Positions 1 through 7,915 of a stretch of DNA of 64,000 nucleotides are shown in pieces; position 1 is the first letter of the stretch; every line of letters begins with the position of its first letter. The stretch is from an alpha proteobacterium L41A. GTDB lineage: Bacteria; Pseudomonadota; Alphaproteobacteria; Caulobacterales; Caulobacteraceae. The position numbers were made by a program, and so were the translations under genes. The DNA is taken from positions 1 to 64,000 of the forward strand of contig AMYY01000011.1 of assembly GCA_000335735.1 (NCBI GenBank), written 5' to 3'. The notes below the pieces were generated by a model, which saw only the letters and a list, made by a program, of their open reading frames with translations, searched no databases and had not been told where the DNA came from.

Positions 1-542
1 TAACCGTCGAACACGCTCAGCATCGACCATTCGCGACGCAGGCCCATCCACCAGGCGTCTTCTGTATTGATCGCCAGCACGGCGATCCCGTGGCCTTCGG
101 CGGCGAACGCCAGCGCCTTCTGCGGATCGCGCACCATCTTGATGTCGGCGGCGGCCCCGAAACGCAGGCGCGCGCCGTCATAGGCGCGGGTCGGTTCGAT
201 CGGGGCCCAGACCTGGACCTGAAGCCGGCCCTGGCGCGCCAGCCCCCATCCGACGATCTCGCGCCACAGATGTTCGACCGCCTCGGCGTTCTCGGGCTTG
301 GCCTGCTTGAGCATGCGCGAGAGGACGGTCTGCTCGCGATCGGGACGCAGCTTGGTGTGCGGTCCCGTTGGCGCGTCCTTGGCCCGGCCGACGGTGGCGG
401 CGATGGCCAAACGCTGTTCGAACAGCGCCAGGATCTGGTCATCGATGCCGTCGATTTCGGCGCGCAGGGCGGCCAGCGCCTGCTGTTCGGGGGTCAGGTC
501 GGCCATGTCAGGCCAGACTTGCTGAAGGTTGGAATGGGTCAT
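1..542 (-). CDS. Chorismate mutase, AroQ type, with C-terminal extension (3' end beyond window)
   Basis: Converts chorismate to prephenate, the branch point to Phe and Tyr. Reading back from the ATG at 542 gives about 180 residues with no stop before the window edge. The AroQ helix is clear near residues 25-45 (LRAEIDGIDDQILALFEQR), followed by GRAKDAP and a Lys/Arg-rich helix (TKLRPDREQ). After about residue 110 there is an extension (QVQVWAPIEPTRAYDGARL...GHGIAVLAINTEDAWWMGL) that is neither an ACT domain nor a prephenate dehydratase domain; I do not recognise it. No strong Shine-Dalgarno is visible. The gene follows pheA and the class II DAHP synthase on the same strand but is separated from pheA by 282 bp that hold an aromatic leader peptide. 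Confidence 0.85.
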   Translation of the reverse strand, partial: MTHSNLQQVWPDMADLTPEQQALAALRAEIDGIDDQILALFEQRLAIAATVGRAKDAPTGPHTKLRPDREQTVLSRMLKQAKPENAEAVEHLWREIVGWGLARQGRLQVQVWAPIEPTRAYDGARLRFGAAADIKMVRDPQKALAFAAEGHGIAVLAINTEDAWWMGLRREWSMLSVFDG

Positions 543-592
543 GGGATAGGGCTTTCGGCATTCTAAGATTCGATATGTGCAGGGGCGAACAG

Positions 593-611
593 CCGCTCTG
601 GTCCAGAGCGG
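593..611 (-). promoter_or_regulatory. Perfect 9-bp palindrome between leader peptide and chorismate mutase
   Basis: CCGCTCTGG and CCAGAGCGG form a perfect inverted repeat around a single central base, 51 nt upstream of the chorismate mutase ATG and 40 nt after the leader stop. It would be the terminator or switch stem of an attenuator. It is not followed by a T-run on the minus strand, so a classical intrinsic terminator is not proven; it could act as a pause site or an operator. Confidence 0.45.
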
Positions 612-651
612 TCGCCGGTGAAGCAGTCAGGGACGGAGTGCGCCCGACGCC

Positions 652-753
652 TCAGCCGGCGTATCGAAAGCCGTAAAAGCCGTAGCCGAAATAGAGGCCG
701 GAAACCGCGCGCGAACGGTCGAAAGAAACAGAAAGAGCGCGCAGGCGGGACAT
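652..753 (-). CDS. Candidate Phe/Tyr attenuator leader peptide (33 aa)
   Basis: A 33-codon frame starting ATG at 753 and ending TGA at 652-654, too short for routine gene calling. Its last 14 residues read LYFGYGFYGFRYAG: four Tyr and three Phe alternating with Gly, just before the stop. An earlier Phe is at codon 11. It sits 109 nt upstream of the chorismate mutase start on the same strand. This is the arrangement of amino-acid-responsive leader peptides such as PheL: ribosome stalling at Phe/Tyr codons would alter folding of the downstream RNA. The end of the ORF (CGCCGG) can pair with CCGGCG just before the palindrome at 593-611. The peptide reading is direct; the attenuation role is inferred. 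Confidence 0.7.
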   Translation of the reverse strand: MSRLRALSVSFDRSRAVSGLYFGYGFYGFRYAG

Positions 754-824
754 GGTCCGGTTCCGGTTTATGCGGATCGTGTTGCGATCCGTGGGTGTCT
801 TAAGGACGCAAAGACCGTGCGCCG

Positions 825-1400
825 TCAACCCTCAGGGAAGCTCAACAGGACAAAACGCGTCTGATTATCGCCGGAATCCTGCAAGTCGTTGCGCAGGATC
901 GACAGGCCGTACACCTCGGCGGCGCCGACCGGGGCGATGGCCGCCCGTGTGGGATCGCCCGCTTCGGCAACGTCGCGCGCTGCGCCCGCGGTATCGAAAT
1001 GCTCGATAACCTCGACATTCAAACCGGCCAGCGTGTCCTTGCACTGAGCCAAAGCGATGGGGTGGCTCTCGACCGTGCGGATATCGGACAGGCGCGCGCC
1101 GTCGATCGCCATCAGCGCATGACGGATCGGCCGCCAGACCTGGGCGACCGGCTCCACGCCAAGCGCACCGACCAACGTCGCCGCCGGCTCGACCACGCCG
1201 ATGGTCGAGTTCTCGACCGGGATCAGGGCGCAACCGCAGTCGCCGGCGCGCAGCGCATCCAGAGCCTGGGCAAAGGTTTCGAACGCCACAGCCTCGTCCC
1301 AAGGACGCAGGGCCAGACAAGCCTCATGGCTGAACGAACCGGGCGCGCCCTGATAGGCGACCCGGCCGGGCTTTTCCTCAGTTGGAGCCGCTGATTGCAT
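825..1400 (-). CDS. pheA: Prephenate dehydratase lacking the ACT domain
   Basis: Converts prephenate to phenylpyruvate in Phe synthesis. The protein is 191 aa and consists only of the catalytic PDT domain: VAYQGAPGSFSHEA at residues 14-27, the IPVENSTIGVV motif near 60-70, and the catalytic TRF motif (DNQTRFVLLS) immediately before the stop. Most family members are about 280 aa and carry a C-terminal ACT domain with an ESRP/GALV Phe-binding signature; that half is absent here, and the 282 bp downstream do not encode it in any frame I can see. The gene lies 90 bp after the class II DAHP synthase on the same strand and upstream of chorismate mutase. Confidence 0.88.
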   Translation of the reverse strand: MQSAAPTEEKPGRVAYQGAPGSFSHEACLALRPWDEAVAFETFAQALDALRAGDCGCALIPVENSTIGVVEPAATLVGALGVEPVAQVWRPIRHALMAIDGARLSDIRTVESHPIALAQCKDTLAGLNVEVIEHFDTAGAARDVAEAGDPTRAAIAPVGAAEVYGLSILRNDLQDSGDNQTRFVLLSFPEG

Positions 1401-1490
1401 CGATCACTCCCTCGGTCTCGGATCGATCTGGCGCTGCCTCGGTGGCGTCACCATGACCGGATCGGCCCGCATTTGCGGCGCTGACGACGG

Positions 1491-2861
1491 CTAGGCCGCC
1501 GCCGACTGCGCCACCCGCCCGGCCTTCAGCCGCTCCGCGACCAGGAAGGCCAACTCCAGCGCCTGGTCCGCGTTCAGGCGCGGGTCGCAGTGGGTGTGAT
1601 AGCGGTTGGACAAATCATCCTCTGTAACCGCCTGGGCGCCGCCGATGCACTCGGTCACGTTCTGGCCGGTCATTTCCAGGTGGACGCCGCCGGGGTGAAC
1701 CCCTTCCGCCTCGGCCACGTCGATGAAGGTCCTCACCTCGCCCATAATCCGGTCGAACGGCCGGGTCTTGTAGCCATTGCCGGCCTTCAACGTGTTGCCG
1801 TGCATCGGATCGATGGACCAGATCACCTTGCGGCCCGAGGCCTTCACCTCGCGCATCAGCTTGGGCAGGCGCTCGCCGACCTTATCGTGACCGAAACGCC
1901 CGATCAGGGTCAGGCGTCCCGAGACATTGTCCGGGTTCAGGGCGTCGATCAGCGGCAGCAGATCGTCGGCCGTCATGGTCGGTCCGCACTTCACGCCGAT
2001 GGGGTTCTTGATCCCCTTCATGAACTCGACGTGGGCGCCGTCCAGCTGACGCGTGCGCTCGCCGATCCACAGCATGTGGGCCGAGGTGTCGAACCATTCG
2101 CCCGAACCGCCATCGAGACGCGTCAGAGCGCTTTCGACGTTCAGCAGCAGGGCCTCGTGGCTAGTGAAGACCTCGACCCGGCTGAGATCCGGATGGGTCT
2201 CAGGCGTAACGCCGACCGCCTCCATGAAGGCCAGGGCCTCGGTGATCTTGTCGGCCAGCTCGCGGTACTGCGCGCCGGCGGCGTTGTCGCCCGCGAAGCC
2301 TAGGGTCCAGCGATGGATGTTGTACAGGTCGGCATAGCCGCCGCCGGCGAAGGCGCGCAGCAGGTTCAGCGTCGAGGCCGACTGGTTATAGGCGCGGATC
2401 AGACGCTGCGGATCGGGCGCGCGCTCTTCCGGCGTGAATCCCATGCCGTTGATGATATCGCCGCGATAGCTGGGCAGTTCGACGCCGTCGATCTCTTCGA
2501 GTGGCGACGAGCGAGGCTTGGCGAACTGGCCCGCGATCCGCCCCACCTTAACAACCGGCTTGCGTCCGGCGAAGGTCAGGACGGCCGCCATCTGCAGGAT
2601 CAGGCGGAAGGTATCGCGGATATTGTCGGTCGAGAATTCCTTGAAGCTCTCGGCGCAGTCGCCGCCCTGAAGCAGGAAGGCGTCACCCCGCTCGACCTGC
2701 GCCAGCTTCGACGTCAGGCGCCGCGCTTCGCCGGCGAAGACCAGCGGCGGCAAGGCGCGCAGCTCGTCTTCCACCCGCGCGAGGGCGGCAGGATCCGGAT
2801 AGTCCGCCGGCATATGCAGGGCGGTCTTGGTTCTCCAGCTTTCGGGGGTCCAGCGTGTCAT
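1491..2861 (-). CDS. aroG: 3-deoxy-7-phosphoheptulonate synthase, class II
   Basis: First enzyme of the shikimate pathway: condenses phosphoenolpyruvate and erythrose 4-phosphate. At 456 aa it has the plant/actinobacterial class II length rather than the 350 aa of class I. Diagnostic segments are [13 protein letters not shown] (metal-binding Cys) near residue 65, [16 protein letters not shown] near 105, [11 protein letters not shown] near 345 and [15 protein letters not shown] near 395. Start is the ATG at 2861; no Shine-Dalgarno is visible and a 7-bp inverted repeat sits directly upstream. First gene of an aromatic block with pheA and chorismate mutase. Confidence 0.95.
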   Translation of the reverse strand: MTRWTPESWRTKTALHMPADYPDPAALARVEDELRALPPLVFAGEARRLTSKLAQVERGDAFLLQGGDCAESFKEFSTDNIRDTFRLILQMAAVLTFAGRKPVVKVGRIAGQFAKPRSSPLEEIDGVELPSYRGDIINGMGFTPEERAPDPQRLIRAYNQSASTLNLLRAFAGGGYADLYNIHRWTLGFAGDNAAGAQYRELADKITEALAFMEAVGVTPETHPDLSRVEVFTSHEALLLNVESALTRLDGGSGEWFDTSAHMLWIGERTRQLDGAHVEFMKGIKNPIGVKCGPTMTADDLLPLIDALNPDNVSGRLTLIGRFGHDKVGERLPKLMREVKASGRKVIWSIDPMHGNTLKAGNGYKTRPFDRIMGEVRTFIDVAEAEGVHPGGVHLEMTGQNVTECIGGAQAVTEDDLSNRYHTHCDPRLNADQALELAFLVAERLKAGRVAQSAAA

Positions 2862-2868
2862 CGCGCAA

Positions 2869-2890
2869 GAATAGGACTTCGCGCCTATTC
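2869..2890 (-). promoter_or_regulatory. Inverted repeat just upstream of the DAHP synthase start
   Basis: GAATAGG-N8-CCTATTC, a perfect 7-bp inverted repeat whose inner edge is 7 nt from the ATG at 2861. The minus strand also reads TTGTTT-N16-CTATTC here, a possible promoter that would leave an almost leaderless mRNA. It could be an operator or a translational hairpin; only the repeat itself is directly seen. Confidence 0.35.
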
Positions 2891-2927
2891 AAACAACGAA
2901 AAGCCGGGAGGATTTTGCCGCGAAATG

Positions 2928-3068
2928 TCAATCTTCCGAAGAAGGCGACTTTTCCGCCGCAGCTCCAGCCTTGCGTTCGGCCTTCGCCGCCGCCTTCTCG
3001 GCCGCCTTCAGCGCTGCGGCGCGCTCGCGTTCCTGACGCTCAAAGCTGTAGTTGGGTTTGCGAGCCAT
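2928..3068 (-). CDS. Small basic Lys/Ala-rich protein (46 aa), unknown function
   Basis: Reads MARKPNYSFERQERERAA then a Lys/Ala-rich helix ending in EKSPSSED. I chose the ATG at 3068 because AGGACG lies about 6 nt upstream; a longer in-frame extension exists but is Arg/Thr-rich and looks non-coding. The composition (R/K/E/A with no hydrophobic core) suggests a single charged helix. I know of similar short proteins in Caulobacter relatives but cannot assign a role. It precedes the DAHP synthase by 66 bp on the same strand and might be co-transcribed with it. Confidence 0.65.
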   Translation of the reverse strand: MARKPNYSFERQERERAAALKAAEKAAAKAERKAGAAAEKSPSSED

Positions 3069-3311
3069 CGGCGTCCTCGTCTCAAAGCTTGATCTTGCGG
3101 TGAAGGTGGCAACGCAGGGAGCCGGACGCAATCGCCAAATCCCGCACCCTGCAAAAGCGGCTCACAGCAGTCTCTCCTTGCGCGTCAAAATCTTGGCTGC
3201 GGCGTCGAAGGCGATGAACAGGCGGGCTAAAAGGGTCATGGGGTCTGAACGCTTGGCCCCATTCGATGTTCAGTCCCGCGAACCTTCGTCGCACCCGAAA
3301 GACAGGCGCCC

Positions 3312-4307
3312 ATGTTGACCCAACCCATGCTCCTTGGCGGTGTCGAAGCCGGCGGAACCAAGTTCATCTGCGGCGTCGCCGCCGCCGACGGCGTGATTGT
3401 CGACCAGATTCGTATACTCACGACGTCGCCCGACGAGACGCTCGATGCGGTCGCAGCCTTCTTCGTCGACGCCCAGTCGAGGCACGGCCGGCTTTCTGCG
3501 CTGGCGATCGTCAGTTTCGGCCCTCTGTCGTTGAAGCCCGACGCGCCGGATTTCGGCGCCATCACCAGCACCCCCAAGCGCGGCTGGAGCGACGTCAACC
3601 TGTTGGCGCGCCTGCGCCGCCGCCTCGATGTTCCAACGACGCTGGACACCGATGTGAACGGCGCGGCCGTCGGCGAACATCTTTTCGGCAGCGGGCAAGG
3701 ACTGGAGAGTTTCTGCTACGTCACGGTCGGCACGGGCGTGGGGGTCGGGGTGATGATCGACGGCGCGCCGCATGGCGGGGCGAACCATCCCGAAGCCGGT
3801 CATATCCGGCTGCCCCGCGCCAAGGGCGACGAGACGTTCTCGGGAATCTGCCCCTTCCATGGCGACTGCCTGGAAGGCCTGGCGAGCGGGCCGGCGCTGC
3901 AAGCGCGCTGGGGCGCGGCGGCCGAGACTTTTTCTCACCATCATCCGGCCTGGCCGATGGCGGCGGAATATATCGCCGGCCTGTGCACCAACCTGACCTA
4001 CACGCTGCGGCCGGAGCGAATCATCATCGGCGGCGGCGTGATGCAGCCGCACATGTACGATCTGGTCAGACAGGCGCTGGTGAGACAGCTCTGCGGCTAT
4101 GACGCGAGCCTACGGGGTCTGGATATGAAGACCTACATCGCGGCGCCGACCGCGGGCGTGTCCGCCGGCCTGATCGGCGCATTGGCCATCGCCTACCGGT
4201 CTGTCACGGGCGAGTGGCCCAAGAACTGGGCGACGCAAGGCCAGGATCAAATTGGATTGGAGATGGTGGACGCGACAGGGATTGAACCTGTGACCCCCTC
4301 GGTGTGA
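3312..4307 (+). CDS. ROK-family fructokinase
   Basis: Phosphorylates fructose (or a related hexose) with ATP. The N-terminal phosphate-binding loop reads GGVEAGGTKFICGV (residues 9-22). LDTDVNGAAVGEHLFG (about 112-127) carries the catalytic Asp, and the ROK zinc site is GHIRLPRA...CPFHGDCLEG near 172-195. The protein is 331 aa, longer than the usual 290-310. The last residues (DATGIEPVTPSV) are translated from the antisense of tRNA-Val, so the stop codon lies inside the tRNA gene on the opposite strand. No earlier in-frame stop exists. The gene stands alone on the plus strand between minus-strand genes. Confidence 0.9.
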   Translation: MLTQPMLLGGVEAGGTKFICGVAAADGVIVDQIRILTTSPDETLDAVAAFFVDAQSRHGRLSALAIVSFGPLSLKPDAPDFGAITSTPKRGWSDVNLLARLRRRLDVPTTLDTDVNGAAVGEHLFGSGQGLESFCYVTVGTGVGVGVMIDGAPHGGANHPEAGHIRLPRAKGDETFSGICPFHGDCLEGLASGPALQARWGAAAETFSHHHPAWPMAAEYIAGLCTNLTYTLRPERIIIGGGVMQPHMYDLVRQALVRQLCGYDASLRGLDMKTYIAAPTAGVSAGLIGALAIAYRSVTGEWPKNWATQGQDQIGLEMVDATGIEPVTPSV

Positions 4308-4338
4308 ACGAGGTGCTCTCCCGCTGAGCTACGCGTCC
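4264..4338 (-). tRNA. tRNA-Val (anticodon CAC)
   Basis: Cloverleaf read on the minus strand: acceptor GGACGCG pairs with CGCGTCC, D-arm GTAGCTCAGCGGGAGAGCAC, anticodon loop TTCACAC (CAC, Val GUG), T-arm GGTTCAATCC, discriminator A and an encoded CCA. Its 3' half overlaps the last codons of the fructokinase gene on the other strand. Confidence 0.97.
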
Positions 4339-4356
4339 TTGCCTTGCGGAGGCGGC

Positions 4357-4385
4357 GACATAGCCCGGTCGCCGCCCCCGCGCAA
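4357..4385 (-). promoter_or_regulatory. Promoter of tRNA-Val, overlapping a hairpin
   Basis: Minus strand reads TTGCGC-N17-TATGTC, with the extended -10 GCTATGTC matching the Caulobacter housekeeping consensus GCTANAWC. Start would fall about 12 nt before the mature tRNA. A perfect 9-bp inverted repeat (GGCGGCGAC...GTCGCCGCC, 4351-4376) flanks the -10 and may also serve the end of the symporter gene. Confidence 0.55.
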
Positions 4386-4394
4386 GCGCCTGTT

Positions 4395-5684
4395 TCAGAT
4401 TCCGGCGGCGCGAACGCCTTCGGGCGTATCGGCTTCCGGGTCGCCCGGCAGCCAGGCGACATGACCGTTGTAGATGTCCTCGTTGAGGATGCCCTCTTCC
4501 TTGGCGACCAGCACCGGGACCAGCATCTGGCCGGTCACATTGGTCGCGGTGCGCATCATGTCGATGATCCGGTCGATGGCGACGATATAGCCGATGCCTT
4601 CCAGCGGCAGGCCGGCGGTCGACAGGGTCAGGGTCAGCATGACGATGCTGGTGCCCGGCACGCCGGCCGTCCCCAGCGACCCGAGCACCGCCGTCAGGCC
4701 GATCAGAACGTACTGGGTCAGCGTCAGATCGATCTTGAAATACTGGGCGATGAAGATCGAGGCGATGGCCGGATAGATGGCCCCGCACCCGTCCATCTTC
4801 ACATTGGCGCCCAGGGGCACGGCAAAGGCGGCGTAGGCCTGGGGTACGCCCAGACGCTCGACCGTCTGGCGAAGGGTGATCGGCAACGTCCCCAGCGAGG
4901 ACGAGGTGGCGAACGCCGTCTGTTGCGCCGCGAAGGCGCCGCGGAAGAAGCTGGTCATCTTCAGCCCATGCACCTTCAGCAGGCCCGAATAGACGATCAG
5001 GATGTGGAACAGGCAGGCGGCGTAGATGGCCAGGATGAACTTCACCAGGGGCAGCAGCGCCTCCCAGCCGTAGCCGCCGACCACCGATCCGATCAGGCCG
5101 AAGACGCCGATGGGCGTCAACTGGATCACCCAGCGGGTGATGCGGAAGATGACCGCCGCGCCCTCATCCACCAGACGCCGAACGCCCTGCGCCCGGTCGC
5201 CCAGCGCCACCAGCGCCATCCCGACCAAGGCCGAGAAGAAGATGATCTGAAGCACCTTGCCTTCAGCCAGGGCGGCGAACGGATTGGTCGGCACGACGCC
5301 GATCAAGACTTCCAGCGGCGTCGGTATCACCCGTTCCTTGACCTCGCCCAGCGGCAGGTTGGACAGGCCGACGCCCGGATTGATGATGTGTCCGAAGGCG
5401 AAACCGACCAGCACCGCCAGCAGGGAGGTGATGACGAACCAGAGGATGGTCCGCACCCCCAACCGCACGGCCCCCGCCCCTTCCCCCAGCTTGGCGATGG
5501 AACTGGCGATGGTGAACAGCACCAGCGGCGCCACCACCATGCGGATCAGGTTCAGATAGACGTCGCCGATAGGCTGAAGCCAGGTCTCGGCCCGCTCGCG
5601 CAGGATCAGCCCGGCGATGATGCCGAGGATGAAGCCGGCGGCGGTCCGCTGCCACAGCGGGATCTTGAAAAAGCGAGCGAGCAT
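4395..5684 (-). CDS. Dicarboxylate/amino acid:cation symporter (DAACS family)
   Basis: Inner-membrane secondary transporter of C4-dicarboxylates or Glu/Asp driven by Na+ or H+ (GltP/DctA fold). At 429 aa it has the normal family length. The N-terminal helix starts IPLWQRTAAGFILGIIAGL and further hydrophobic segments recur throughout. The re-entrant hairpin Ser-rich motif is ATSSSLGTLP near residue 265 and the substrate-binding region includes PLGANVKMDG near 295 and GTAGVPGTSIVML near 345. Substrate cannot be told from sequence alone. It is followed by tRNA-Val on the same strand and has no obvious partner gene. Confidence 0.93.
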   Translation of the reverse strand: MLARFFKIPLWQRTAAGFILGIIAGLILRERAETWLQPIGDVYLNLIRMVVAPLVLFTIASSIAKLGEGAGAVRLGVRTILWFVITSLLAVLVGFAFGHIINPGVGLSNLPLGEVKERVIPTPLEVLIGVVPTNPFAALAEGKVLQIIFFSALVGMALVALGDRAQGVRRLVDEGAAVIFRITRWVIQLTPIGVFGLIGSVVGGYGWEALLPLVKFILAIYAACLFHILIVYSGLLKVHGLKMTSFFRGAFAAQQTAFATSSSLGTLPITLRQTVERLGVPQAYAAFAVPLGANVKMDGCGAIYPAIASIFIAQYFKIDLTLTQYVLIGLTAVLGSLGTAGVPGTSIVMLTLTLSTAGLPLEGIGYIVAIDRIIDMMRTATNVTGQMLVPVLVAKEEGILNEDIYNGHVAWLPGDPEADTPEGVRAAGI

Positions 5685-5756
5685 GACGGCACTTTCAACA
5701 GGGGTGCGCCAATCTGTCCATCGCCATGGCGATCCGCAACCGCAGCAGCGATCATT

Positions 5757-5781
5757 CAGCCGACAGATTTCCTGTCGGCTG
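5757..5781 (-). terminator. Strong hairpin after the phosphoglycolate phosphatase gene
   Basis: CAGCCGACAG-ATTTC-CTGTCGGCTG, a perfect 10-bp stem with a 5-nt loop, starting 4 nt after the stop of the gph gene. No T-run follows on the minus strand, so it may terminate weakly or protect the 3' end. Confidence 0.45.
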
Positions 5782-5784
5782 GCT

Positions 5785-6498
5785 TCAGAATTTCAGCGCC
5801 CGCCTCACGTAGAAGTCGGAGAGGACACCGTCGATCGCCTCTTCGACGTCTTCGAAAGCGTCGATCAGCACGTCCCCGCCCAAGTCTTCGACGGGCGTCG
5901 GCGTAAAGCCGAAGGTCGTCAGAATGCAGGGCATGCCGGCGTCTTTGGCGGCATCCGCGTCAGGCGCGGCGTCACCCACCATGATGGCCCGTTCGGGATC
6001 GCCGCCTGCGATGGCGACGGCCTCCTTCAGATGGGCGCCCGAGGGCTTGCGCGCGCTGACCCGATCCGGGCCGACGATCGCGGCGAAATGTCGGGTCAGG
6101 TCCAGCTTGCCCAACAACAGCTCCGACAGGTCCGAACGCTTGTTGGTGGCCACGACCAGGATTGCGCCCCGCTCGCTGAGCCGCTCCAGCGTCTCGACCA
6201 CGCGCTCGAAAGGCTGCGAGCCGTCGGCGATATGGGCGGCGTAATCGACCAGGAAGCGCTCGAACAGATCGTCGGACTTGGCTCTCTCGACCGACGCGCC
6301 GGCGGCTTCGAAGCCGTGCACCAGCAGCGCCCGCGCGCCCGATCCGATCAGGCTCGAGGCGGACTCCATCGGCACGGGCGGCAGCCCCTCCTCGACCAGC
6401 ATCCGGTTCAGCGTGCCGATCAGGTCCGGGGCGGAATCGACCAGCGTGCCATCCAGGTCGAAGGCGATGGTCCAGCCTTCCAGGTCGCGATCGCTCAT
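5785..6498 (-). CDS. gph: HAD hydrolase, phosphoglycolate phosphatase-like
   Basis: Predicted to dephosphorylate 2-phosphoglycolate, a repair product of oxidative DNA damage. HAD motif I is FDLDGTLVDSAPDL (about residues 13-26), motif II is VVATNKRSD near 115, and motifs III/IV are ARKPSGAHLKEA and IMVGDAAPDADAAKDAG near 150-180. Length of 237 aa is typical. Two in-frame ATGs lie 6 nt apart; I chose the second (6498) because GGGAG is spaced 6 nt before it but abuts the first. Divergent from glmU across a 64-bp gap. Confidence 0.85.
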   Translation of the reverse strand: MSDRDLEGWTIAFDLDGTLVDSAPDLIGTLNRMLVEEGLPPVPMESASSLIGSGARALLVHGFEAAGASVERAKSDDLFERFLVDYAAHIADGSQPFERVVETLERLSERGAILVVATNKRSDLSELLLGKLDLTRHFAAIVGPDRVSARKPSGAHLKEAVAIAGGDPERAIMVGDAAPDADAAKDAGMPCILTTFGFTPTPVEDLGGDVLIDAFEDVEEAIDGVLSDFYVRRALKF

Positions 6499-6562
6499 CC
6501 ACATCTCCCGCTGGCCCGCATGATGGGCTAGATCGCAGGACGACTAGACTGCGAGACGATTC

Positions 6563-7915
6563 ATGACCAGCCAGACGCGCGCCCGCGCCGCCATCATTCT
6601 CGCCGCCGGCCAGGGCACGCGGATGAAATCGCCGCTGCCCAAGGTGCTGCACCCCGTCGCCCACCGCGCCATGCTGGACCACGCCATCGATGCGGCGGAA
6701 GGCCTTGGCTGCGAACGCATCGTCGTCGTGGTCGGCAATCACTCGCCGGAGGTCCGGGCCCATGTGGTGAAACGGCTGGGCGAGGCCGCCATTGCGGTCC
6801 AGGATCCGCCGCTCGGCACCGCGCACGCCGTGCGCGCCGCCGAACAGGCCCTGGCCGGCTTCGACGGCGAGGTGGTCGTCACCTATGGCGACGTCCCCCT
6901 GCTGAAAGCCGCCGACATCGAGCCCGTGTTCAATGCGGACGGCGTCACAGTCATCGGGTTTGAGGCCCGCGATCCGGGCGCTTATGGCCGTCTGATCGTC
7001 GAAGGCGACACCTTGACCGCCATCACCGAGGCCAAGGAGGCGTCGGCCGAGATTCTCGCCATCACCGCCTGCAACTCGGGCGTCATGGCCGCGCCGGCCG
7101 GCCTGCTCTTTTCCCTGCTGGCCGACGTGAAGAACGAGAACGCCAAGGGCGAATACTATCTGACGGATGTCGTCGCTCTGGCTCGCCAGGGCGGCCACCC
7201 GACCCGCGCCGTCTTCGCCGCGGAGGACGCGGTAATGGGCGTCAACTCCCAGACCGAGCTGGCTCAGGCCGAAGCCTTGTTCCAGAGCGTGCAACGCGAC
7301 ACCTTCCTGGCGGCCGGCGTGACGATGGCGGCGCCAGAAACCGTTCATTTCGCGTGGGACACCCAAATCGGCGGCGGGGCCGTCGTCGAACCCTTCGTGG
7401 TCTTCGGCCCTGGTGCGGTCATCGAGGGCGGCGCGCGTATTCGCAGCTTCAGCCATATCGAGGGCGCGCGGGTCGCGGCCGGCGCCGAAGTCGGTCCTTA
7501 CGCGCGCCTGCGTCCCGGCGCGGACCTGGCGCCCGGGGTCAAGGTCGGCAACTTCGTCGAGGTCAAGAACGTGAAGATGGCCGAAGGCGCCAAGGCCAAT
7601 CATCTGGCCTATCTGGGCGACGGATCGGTCGGTGCGGGCGCCAACGTCGGCGCAGGGACCATCTTCTGCAACTACGACGGCTTCAACAAGGCGCAGACCC
7701 AGGTCGGCGCCGGCGCCTTCGTCGGATCGAACTCCAGCCTGGTGGCGCCTGTCGTCATCGGCGACGGCGCCCTGATCGCCTCTGGCTCCGTCATCACCGA
7801 GGACGTGCCCGCCTACGCCATGGCGTTCGGTCGCGCCCGCCAGACCGTCAAACCCGAAGCGGCCGCGGCCTTCCGTGTCGAAGCCAAGGCGAAGAAGGCT
7901 GCGAAATCCAAATGA
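6563..7915 (+). CDS. glmU: Bifunctional UDP-N-acetylglucosamine pyrophosphorylase / glucosamine-1-phosphate N-acetyltransferase
   Basis: Makes UDP-GlcNAc for peptidoglycan and LPS. The N-terminal uridylyltransferase domain opens with [19 protein letters not shown] (residues 12-30); GDVPLL (about 112) is the metal-binding segment. The C-terminal half is a left-handed beta-helix with hexapeptide repeats and the acetyltransferase segment [20 protein letters not shown] near 352-371. Length of 450 aa is normal. Its TGA overlaps the ATG of rpiA (ATGA), so the two are translationally coupled. Confidence 0.97.
   Translation: MTSQTRARAAIILAAGQGTRMKSPLPKVLHPVAHRAMLDHAIDAAEGLGCERIVVVVGNHSPEVRAHVVKRLGEAAIAVQDPPLGTAHAVRAAEQALAGFDGEVVVTYGDVPLLKAADIEPVFNADGVTVIGFEARDPGAYGRLIVEGDTLTAITEAKEASAEILAITACNSGVMAAPAGLLFSLLADVKNENAKGEYYLTDVVALARQGGHPTRAVFAAEDAVMGVNSQTELAQAEALFQSVQRDTFLAAGVTMAAPETVHFAWDTQIGGGAVVEPFVVFGPGAVIEGGARIRSFSHIEGARVAAGAEVGPYARLRPGADLAPGVKVGNFVEVKNVKMAEGAKANHLAYLGDGSVGAGANVGAGTIFCNYDGFNKAQTQVGAGAFVGSNSSLVAPVVIGDGALIASGSVITEDVPAYAMAFGRARQTVKPEAAAAFRVEAKAKKAAKSK

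Noticed and set aside
4344-5906. Long plus-strand open frame opposite the symporter and phosphatase genes
   Set aside because: Composition is Arg/Gly/His/Gln-rich with no domain; it mirrors two well-supported minus-strand genes in GC-rich DNA.
5972-7603. Minus-strand frame of 543 codons crossing gph and glmU
   Set aside because: It lies antisense to glmU and out of frame with gph; glmU and gph are unambiguous, so this is a shadow.
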